This document shows positions 6,588 through 10,340 of a stretch of 10,340 nucleotides of DNA, one piece after another (the first letter of the stretch is position 1; each line of letters opens with the position of its first letter). Below the pieces are notes generated by a model, which saw nothing but the letters and a program-made list of their open reading frames with translations, was not told the DNA's origin and did no database searches. A program made the translations under genes and the position numbers. This stretch comes from Stigonema sp964246695 (GTDB taxonomy: Bacteria; Cyanobacteriota; Cyanobacteriia; Cyanobacteriales; Nostocaceae). Location of the stretch: the NCBI GenBank assembly GCA_964246695.1, contig CAXTSI010000346.1:1-10340 (forward strand). The letters run 5' to 3'.

Positions 6588-6642
6588 TTACCAATTACCC
6601 ATTACCAATTACCCATTACCCATTACCTATTACCCATTACCC
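6588..6642. repeat. Heptamer array (TTACCCA/TTACCAA)n covering the avtA stop
   Basis: Seven full units and one partial: TTACCAA, TTACCCA, TTACCAA, TTACCCA, TTACCCA, TTACCTA, TTACCCA, TTACCC. It is a different heptamer family, 17 bases from the TTGTTGG array. On the minus strand it encodes the last three residues (Gly-Asn-Gly) and the TAA stop of avtA. Confidence 0.95.
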
Positions 6643-7910
6643 GAACGCTGATAAACCTGTTGTACCACTTTTGCCAGACGCTGCATTCCAGTCACAATTT
6701 CCTCATCGCTGGCTGTGAGGCTAATGCGGACGCACTGCTGCTTGTGTTGCCACTCTTCTTCTAACCCAGGAAAGAAGCTACTACCAGGCACGACAATTAC
6801 ACCTACTTGCTTGAGTTCCTGGTAAAATTCCCAATCAGTGATTGGCAGATCCTGCAACCACAACCAAGCAAAGATTGCGCCCTCACCGCGATGGAGTAAC
6901 CAAGGTAAATCTTTGGGCATTGCTTCATCTAAGGTGCTTTCTAGAACGCTAAACTTATTCTGGTAAAAAGGACGGATGACAGAGAGAGAAATTTCTGCTA
7001 GCGCACCGGAATTGATAGCATAAGCGGCGATCGCCTGTCCATACCGAGAAGAATGGAGACAGGCATTTGTCAAAAAACACTCTAGTACGTTAATCAGCCG
7101 TTCATCCCCAATAGCAATCCCAATGCGTTCTCCTGGTAGCCCTGCCTTGGATAAACTTGTACAGTGAAGGATGTTCTCGCCAAATATCAGATCCATATCA
7201 CAGAAGTTAAGAGCTGGGAATGGCGGTCCGTAGGCAGAATCAATCAACACTGGTACATTATGGGCAGCGGCTAAATTGGCAATTTTTTGCACCTCATCAT
7301 CGGTGAGGACATTACCAGTGGGGTTACAAGGTCGAGAAAATATGACGCAACCAGTATTTTCTGTAATCGATAACTGGCTAAAGTCAGGACGGTATTTGAA
7401 TCTGTGAGCAGTTGCATCAATATCTAAGAATGGCTTGTAGGCAACTAACGCCTCTGGTACTAGAGTTATGCCACCATAACCTGTATAATCTGGACTCAAT
7501 GGCAAAACAATTTTTCTAAGTTCCCCGGTGGTGGTGTAGCCGCCGAAAGCATTAGCAGCGAAGAAGTAAAGGCTTTGACTACCAGGGGTAATCAGGATGT
7601 TGCGTTCAGTGAGATTCAATCCATATCGCCGATTAAAATCCGAGGCGATCGCTTGAACTAATGGTGCATAGCCCTGACTTGACCCGTAGCGACAAACTAC
7701 CTCACCATAATCTGAGCTTGCCAGCAGTTGTGCCGTACAATCTCGCCATAACTGCTCTACCTCTGGCAAAATTAACGGGTTACCAGCACTCAAATTTATA
7801 AATTGCTTGCCCGCACCAGCTCGTAACGTTTCGATAATGTCCTTCATAATAGCTCTGACGCCAGTCAGGTTGGACATTTGATCGCCAATTTGAGTCAGGG
7901 CAGGGTTCAT
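6630..7910 (-). CDS. avtA: Valine-pyruvate type aminotransferase, AvtA-like (fold type I PLP enzyme)
   Basis: In E. coli AvtA moves an amino group between valine and pyruvate (alanine). The alignment I can make by eye with E. coli AvtA is good along the whole length: SAGNPLILPEV, CRYGSSQGYAPL, ITPGSQSLYFF, LPLSPDYTGYG, SRPCNPTGNVLTDDE, VLIDSAYGPPFP, SLSKAGLPGERIGI, GAIFAWLWLQDLPIT and VPGSSFFPGLEEEWQHKQQC. The Schiff-base lysine is K255 in SLSK (numbered from the chosen start). The start chosen is ATG at 7910 (426 residues, family about 417), where MNPALTQIGDQMSNLTGVR aligns with the E. coli N terminus. The frame stays open to a GTG at 8009, but those 33 extra residues look noncoding. The ribosome site is poor at either start. 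The C-terminal codons and stop lie in a heptamer array. rimM follows 171 bp downstream. Confidence 0.88.
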   Translation of the reverse strand: MNPALTQIGDQMSNLTGVRAIMKDIIETLRAGAGKQFINLSAGNPLILPEVEQLWRDCTAQLLASSDYGEVVCRYGSSQGYAPLVQAIASDFNRRYGLNLTERNILITPGSQSLYFFAANAFGGYTTTGELRKIVLPLSPDYTGYGGITLVPEALVAYKPFLDIDATAHRFKYRPDFSQLSITENTGCVIFSRPCNPTGNVLTDDEVQKIANLAAAHNVPVLIDSAYGPPFPALNFCDMDLIFGENILHCTSLSKAGLPGERIGIAIGDERLINVLECFLTNACLHSSRYGQAIAAYAINSGALAEISLSVIRPFYQNKFSVLESTLDEAMPKDLPWLLHRGEGAIFAWLWLQDLPITDWEFYQELKQVGVIVVPGSSFFPGLEEEWQHKQQCVRISLTASDEEIVTGMQRLAKVVQQVYQRSGNG

Positions 7911-8044
7911 AGGCTGTGAAAAAACGTCTTTTATCGTGTAATGGACTTGTTGGGTGGTGGCGGCTGGCAGATTGCTTTTGCCACTCGGACTACTGTCACC
8001 TCTTACCACTTTAACTAGAGAATGTCACGATCGTACAGCACATT

Positions 8045-8146
8045 ATGAGTAATTTTGTGGAAGAAACCATCCTACCTAATAAGCAGCATCAAGTTGAGAT
8101 AGCGACCGGACAAAAAACAACCTTCGATGTTATTTGGATAAATTAA
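8045..8146 (+). CDS. Possible 33-codon ORF before a strong hairpin
   Basis: ATG at 8045 to TAA at 8144-8146, beginning MSNFVEETILPNKQHQVEIA and ending FDVIWIN. Composition is ordinary and charged, with no signal or membrane segment. There is no Shine-Dalgarno. The frame is open a further nine codons upstream. A perfect 12-bp hairpin starts 21 bp after the stop. I recognise no family. It may be a small gene, the C-terminal remnant of a larger one, or chance. It diverges from avtA. Confidence 0.25.
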   Translation: MSNFVEETILPNKQHQVEIATGQKTTFDVIWIN

Positions 8147-8167
8147 GGAAAAACGTTTCTCCTAACC

Positions 8168-8197
8168 CAATATTGCGAGCAGTCTCTCGCAATATTG
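8168..8197. terminator. Perfect 12-bp stem-loop, possible terminator
   Basis: Arms CAATATTGCGAG (8168-8179) and CTCGCAATATTG (8186-8197) pair perfectly around a 6-nt loop, CAGTCT. Rightward, TTT AAAG follows, so the T-tract is only three or four long. It may terminate the small ORF at 8045-8146, or be a palindromic repeat or a protein-binding site. Confidence 0.5.
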
Positions 8198-8310
8198 TTT
8201 AAAGAACTAACCGATAATAAGTATAAATACTCATTAATCGAACACTAGCACTTTAATTCGCAATTTGCTAAGTACTGAATTGCGTAAATCCGTATCGAAT
8301 TGATTTCTTC

Positions 8311-8358
8311 GGGTGGGCATTGCCCACCAACTATCAGAATGGTGCGCAATGCCCATCC
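8311..8358. repeat. Inverted repeat (GTGGGCATTGCCCAC type)
   Basis: Arms GGGTGGGCATTGC (8311-8323) and GCAATGCCCATCC (8346-8358) pair at 12 of 13 positions. Each arm region itself includes a GGGCATTGCCC-like palindrome. This is a common class of cyanobacterial dispersed repeat. The rest of 8198-8460 holds no gene I can support. Confidence 0.75.
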
Positions 8359-8460
8359 TACACAAGAAGATAACGCGCTCATATTTATGCAATCGTGTAC
8401 TAAGATTATTTCATAGCCTCTTTAGTTAAGTAAGGCTGGACAATTAATTAGACAACAAAC

Positions 8461-8511
8461 AAAGGAGATAAAGCTTATGTACTTTTTAAAAAGTAGAGGA
8501 AAACTCTATAT
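8461..8511 (+). promoter_or_regulatory. higBA leader: 16-bp palindrome, putative HigA operator, with two ribosome sites
   Basis: TACTTTTTAAAAAGTA at 8480-8495 is a perfect 16-bp palindrome 17 bp before the higB ATG, the right size and place for an operator bound by a HigA dimer, as is usual for autoregulated toxin-antitoxin operons. A strong Shine-Dalgarno (AAAGGAG, 8461-8467) serves not higB but an ATG at 8477 that opens a 41-codon frame ending at 8602, overlapping higB out of frame. higB's own GAGGA (8496-8500) is 11 bases from its ATG and lies within a small hairpin, TAGAG-GAAAA-CTCTA (8494-8508), that could hide it. Confidence 0.5.
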
Positions 8512-8820
8512 ATGCGTATCATTACAGAAACCAGACTCAAGAAAGCTTGTGAAAAGCACCCCGATGCTGAACCTAGCATACGAGCCTGGAAGAAGCTTGT
8601 AAAAGCCCAAGACTGGAATAGTTTTACTGATGTAAAAGCTACTTCCGTTTTTGCACCTGACCAAGTTAAAAACTTCGTTATTTTTGATATTGGAGGGAAT
8701 AAATATAGGCTAATAACCTGTATTAACTATAAAACAAAAGTTATATATATTCGTCAGTTTCTTACTCATGCAGAATACGATAGAGATAAATGGAAGAATG
8801 ACGAATGGTTTGATAGCTAG
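8512..8820 (+). CDS. higB: HigB-family toxin (RelE-superfamily mRNA interferase)
   Basis: A 102-residue type II toxin of the HigB family (PF09907 type). Members cut mRNA on the ribosome and stop translation. The family pattern is clear: KHPDAEPSIRAWKKLVKAQDW (15-35), the DVKATSVFAPD segment (40-50), FVIFDIGGNKYRLITCINY (55-73) and VIYIRQFLTHAEYDRDKW (77-94). The last contains the basic and aromatic residues and the His (THAEYD) usually conserved at the active face. Length matches the usual 95-105, so it looks intact. Toxin-first order is normal for hig loci. The partner antitoxin begins 93 bp downstream, a wider gap than usual. The ATG at 8512 fits the family N terminus (MRIITETRLKKACEKHP). 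Confidence 0.92.
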   Translation: MRIITETRLKKACEKHPDAEPSIRAWKKLVKAQDWNSFTDVKATSVFAPDQVKNFVIFDIGGNKYRLITCINYKTKVIYIRQFLTHAEYDRDKWKNDEWFDS

Positions 8821-8872
8821 CACTAATTATCAGCTATCAATTAGGTAAAAATAAGATTGGTAAGATACCAAT
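8811..8872 (+). promoter_or_regulatory. Two inverted repeats between higB and higA
   Basis: TGATAGCT (8811-8818) and AGCTATCA (8832-8839) form a stem that includes the end of higB. ATTGGTA-AGA-TACCAAT (8856-8872) is a perfect 7-bp hairpin followed by TTT. They sit in the 93-bp gap and could attenuate read-through, protect an mRNA end, or be part of a second promoter or operator for higA alone. Confidence 0.45.
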
Positions 8873-8913
8873 TTTAGTCCTAATAATTAAGCAAGTAATG
8901 CCATAATAACGAA

Positions 8914-9345
8914 ATGTTATATCACCACAACAGCTACACAGAATTACTTACATTTTTCCCCCCGCGCCCCATAAAATCTGAAGAAGATTTAGAAAAAACT
9001 CAAGCAGTTGTCGATAATCTACTTGATAAAGGGGAACTAACGGAGTCAGAAGAAGACTATATTACCTTGTTAGGAATCTTAATTCATGAATATGAAGAAA
9101 AACAGGATTTGGTTCCAGATATTTATGGAGTAGAACTTCTCAAAGTTTTAATGGCGGAATTAAATCTAAAACAAAAGGATTTAGTTACTATTTTTAAAAC
9201 TGAGTCAATTGTTTCTGATGTAATTAAAGGCAAGCGTAAATTAACGGTTGAACACATTCAAAAGCTTGCAGAGTTTTTCAATCTTTCACCTGCTGTATTC
9301 TTCCCAGAAAATCCATTAGAGAGTGATTTTTTAGAAGTAGCTTAG
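8914..9345 (+). CDS. higA: HigA-family antitoxin with C-terminal XRE/Cro helix-turn-helix
   Basis: A 143-residue protein. Residues 18-65 (PRPIKSEEDLEKTQAVVDNL then ELTESEEDYITLLGILIHEY) match the N-terminal region of HigA-type antitoxins that wraps the toxin. Residues 74-128 form an XRE helix-turn-helix: VELLKVLMAELNLKQKDLVT, then IVSDVIKGKRKLTVEHIQKL, with the recognition helix around SIVSDVIKGK. HigA neutralises HigB by binding it and represses the operon. The first 15 or so residues (MLYHHNSYTELLTFF) are not typical, but no internal Met precedes the domain. No Shine-Dalgarno is seen before the ATG. The gene looks complete; decayed mobile DNA begins about 18 bp after its stop. Confidence 0.92.
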   Translation: MLYHHNSYTELLTFFPPRPIKSEEDLEKTQAVVDNLLDKGELTESEEDYITLLGILIHEYEEKQDLVPDIYGVELLKVLMAELNLKQKDLVTIFKTESIVSDVIKGKRKLTVEHIQKLAEFFNLSPAVFFPENPLESDFLEVA

Positions 9346-9362
9346 TCTAATAACCAAGCATT

Positions 9363-9448
9363 TATAGCAGTCCTAAATCATTTGTGAACCCACTAGAAAC
9401 CCGGTTTCTTGCACTTTTAATTTTCACAAATCAAATAGGATTGCTATA
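9363..9448. repeat. MITE-like palindromic element downstream of higA
   Basis: The 26-bp end at 9363-9388 (TATAGCAGTCCTAAATCATT then TGTGAA) pairs with 9423-9448 at 22 of 26 positions. The middle has an odd palindrome AGAAACC-C-GGTTTCT. A TA dinucleotide occurs at both outer edges, which would fit a TA target duplication as in IS630/mariner-type MITEs. The sequence is of a type frequent in Nostoc. As transcribed RNA it would fold into a long hairpin and may end the higBA transcript. Confidence 0.7.
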
Positions 9449-9460
9449 TAAGAAAGATAG

Positions 9461-9737
9461 ATAGTATCTGACATTGCACGATGGATTAAAGGGCGATCTT
9501 CCCATCATTTGAGAGCATAATTCCCAGAATTACAGCTATTTTCAAGTAAATAGACCACATTGTAGGGGCAAAGGCACTGCCTTTGCCCCTACGGCAATCT
9601 ACTGGGTAATAAATAGAAAATAGCTGTAAAGAAGATGCCGTGCATGTGGAGTCCCAGTTATTTCGTGGCATCAACTGGACAAGTTAGCACGCTCTGTCGT
9701 CGTTAAGCGATACATTGAAGACCAACGTTCAAAGTAG
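9461..9737 (+). pseudogene. tnpA: Decayed IS200/IS605-type tnpA (Y1 transposase) C-terminal remnant
   Basis: Fragment A (9464-9517) reads VSDIARWIKGRSSHHLRA and then meets TAA, the helix region of Y1 transposases that precedes the catalytic tyrosine helix. Fragment B (9632-9691) reads KKMPCMWSPSYFVASTGQVS, the strongly conserved (L/M)WSPSYFVAS tract. After a frameshift, 9699-9737 reads VVKRYIEDQRSK and a stop, the usual end of TnpA. Between A and B lies a 100-bp inverted-repeat element. The N-terminal half, with the HUH motif, is missing. So this copy carries at least one nonsense change, one insertion and one frameshift and cannot make transposase. No tnpB or accompanying end hairpins could be identified. 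Confidence 0.75.
9530..9629. mobile_element. 100-bp inverted-repeat (MITE-like) element inserted in the tnpA remnant
   Basis: Terminal arms TTACAGCTATTTTC (9530-9543) and GAAAATAGCTGTAA (9616-9629) pair perfectly over 14 bp. An internal hairpin GTAGGGGCAAAGGCA (9562-9576) and TGCCTTTGCCCCTAC (9578-9592) pairs perfectly over 15 bp with a single-base loop. AGAA flanks both sides (9526-9529 and 9630-9633), consistent with a 4-bp target duplication. It has no coding capacity and would need a transposase in trans. Confidence 0.75.
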
Positions 9738-9814
9738 ATACTGGCTGGTAGCGAGTGCCTAACAATCAGTTGAGAAGGCATCGAAGTGCAGATTGCGCTC
9801 TTACTGGTAGATAG

Positions 9815-9988
9815 TTATCCGATGCGAGTCCACAAACTCTCGCAACAAAGTAATTGCTTGCCTACTAATGGATTGTCTAATTGGAACAAACCCGTTGTGA
9901 AGTGGATGTCATAGTGGAAGGTAACGGGGACACACTGGTGGAGCGGTTGCAGATTAAGTATAGTATTTTGCTTCATCTCAATAATCAT
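9815..9988 (-). pseudogene. eboD: N-terminal remnant resembling EboD (3-dehydroquinate synthase-like)
   Basis: From an ATG at 9988, preceded by AAAGGAAA, the minus strand encodes 57 codons. Residues 14-41 (QPLHQCVPVTFHYDIHFTTG then LFQLDNPL) follow the N-terminal pattern I know for cyanobacterial EboD, the dehydroquinate-synthase-like protein of the ebo cluster. After about 9865 the resemblance stops and the frame ends at TAA, whereas the full protein would be near 390 residues. No NAD- or metal-binding motifs remain. A frame from 10063 includes this ATG but its first 25 residues look noncoding. The neighbouring eboC-like remnant, on the same strand and in the expected order, supports the call. 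The match is from memory, so moderate confidence. Confidence 0.5.
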
Positions 9989-10093
9989 AAGCTTTCCTTT
10001 TTTTTCACACTTTTGCTCTAAGAGCGCTCTTCTTGCGCTTGGAGGCACACGACTGAGTACCATAGGGTGCTAAACTTATTATTCCCTTAATTA

Positions 10094-10252
10094 TTAATAA
10101 AAAACGGCATGCTGGTGATGCCTTGTGTTTATTTGTTGATTGATGAGGACAACGCACTTCTTAGCAGCGAAGCCAGCTAGAATATCTGCCCATGTATTGA
10201 CAATATTTGGCGATCGCATCAACTCTAGATATGCCCAGACGCGATGCTCCCC
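10094..10252 (-). pseudogene. eboC: N-terminal remnant resembling EboC (UbiA-family prenyltransferase)
   Basis: On the minus strand 10237-10163 reads WAYLELMRSPNIVNTWADIL then AGFAA, closely like the first membrane helix of EboC and related UbiA-family prenyltransferases (LMRPANIVTAxADILAGFA). The frame is closed upstream by TAA at 10253-10255 with no proper start except an internal ATG (10219), and after AGFAA it runs into unrelated sequence and stops at 10094. The DDxxD prenyl-diphosphate motifs and the remaining helices are absent, so about 270 codons are lost. It lies just upstream of the eboD-like remnant, matching the eboC-eboD order. Confidence 0.55.
10097..10122 (-). terminator. Possible intrinsic terminator, minus strand
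   Basis: On the minus strand GGCAT-CACCAGC-ATGCC (10122-10106) is followed by GTTTTTTATT. The stem has only five pairs, but the T-run is in the right place. It overlaps the end of the eboC-like frame. Confidence 0.4.
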
Positions 10253-10255
10253 TTA

Positions 10256-10340
10256 AAGTACCCGCCTGCGAAACAAAATCGCTTTTCTTAGAGGGTGTTT
10301 ATAAATAAAAAATAAAGAGTACCGCAGTCATTCCTCAGCA
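10256..10340. other. Window end, no gene seen
   Basis: Short AT-rich tail with stop codons in all frames that I read. It could hold the decayed end of whatever preceded the eboC-like remnant, but nothing is recognisable. Confidence 0.4.

Noticed and set aside
6501..6764. Plus-strand ORF starting with repeated LVVGCWL, which looks like a membrane segment
   Set aside because: It is the translation of the TTGTTGG/TTGTTAG array and then antisense avtA.
7911..8009. N-terminal 33-residue extension of AvtA from a GTG
   Set aside because: No ribosome site, noncoding composition, and family alignment starts at the ATG at 7910.
9486..9674. Minus-strand 62-codon ORF
   Set aside because: It is mainly the translation of the 100-bp inverted-repeat element and antisense tnpA.
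9743..9910. Plus-strand frame reading EVQIALLLVDSYPMRVHKL, possible continuation of the IS element
   Set aside because: Short, no start or ribosome site, overlaps the eboD-like remnant, and I recognise nothing in it.
5182..9926. Shared string TAGTGGAAGGT(T/A)ACG at about 5187 and 9914, encoding VTFHY on the minus strand in both
   Set aside because: Only about 15 bases match and the flanks do not; taken as chance rather than a duplicated gene piece.
9989..10063. Extended start for the eboD-like remnant at 10063
   Set aside because: The extra 25 residues are basic and unlike the family, and AAAGGAAA before the ATG at 9988 marks the better start.

Overview
The window looks like chromosomal DNA of a filamentous cyanobacterium of the Nostoc/Anabaena type. 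Six copies of the HIP1 octamer GCGATCGC are present (1901, 5971, 6177, 7027, 7645, 10210). There are heptanucleotide tandem repeats (TTGTTAG/TTGTTGG, TTACCCA), several palindromic dispersed repeats between genes, and protein sequences that read as cyanobacterial. There are no rRNA or tRNA genes and no CRISPR array.

Layout. Positions 1-160 hold heptamer and palindromic repeats. Positions 164-4890 are a minus-strand polysaccharide block, read from high to low coordinates: a UDP-GlcNAc 6-dehydrogenase (wbpA-like), a Gfo/Idh/MocA 3-dehydrogenase (wbpB-like), a left-handed beta-helix N-acetyltransferase (wbpD-like), a DegT/DnrJ aminotransferase (wbpE-like), then a small four-helix membrane protein like ArnE/ArnF. 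The four enzymes form a complete route from UDP-GlcNAc to UDP-2,3-diacetamido-2,3-dideoxy-glucuronic acid, in the same order as the Pseudomonas wbpA-B-D-E genes. The first three junctions are 24 bp, a 14-bp overlap and a 4-bp overlap. No glycosyltransferase or WbpI-type 2-epimerase is in the window.

Positions 4891-5876 are a roughly 1-kb gap with one dispersed repeat, one doubtful small ORF and AT-rich DNA. Positions 5892-7910 carry avtA (valine-pyruvate type aminotransferase) followed by rimM (ribosome maturation), both on the minus strand. They are separated by 171 bp made almost wholly of two heptamer arrays, which supply the last codons and stop of avtA and abut the ATG of rimM.

From 8010 on the region is accessory. 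It holds a possible 33-codon ORF with a strong hairpin and a plus-strand higB-higA type II toxin-antitoxin pair with a palindromic putative operator. After that comes a graveyard: a palindromic MITE-like repeat, a decayed IS200/IS605-type tnpA split by a second 100-bp inverted-repeat element flanked by AGAA on both sides, and minus-strand N-terminal remnants that look like eboD and eboC. These last two suggest that an ebo (scytonemin-associated) cluster was once here. The most notable observations are this nested decay, the repeat-derived tail of the wbpE-like protein, the repeat arrays between avtA and rimM, and the palindromes around higBA. I see no clearly new multi-gene system.
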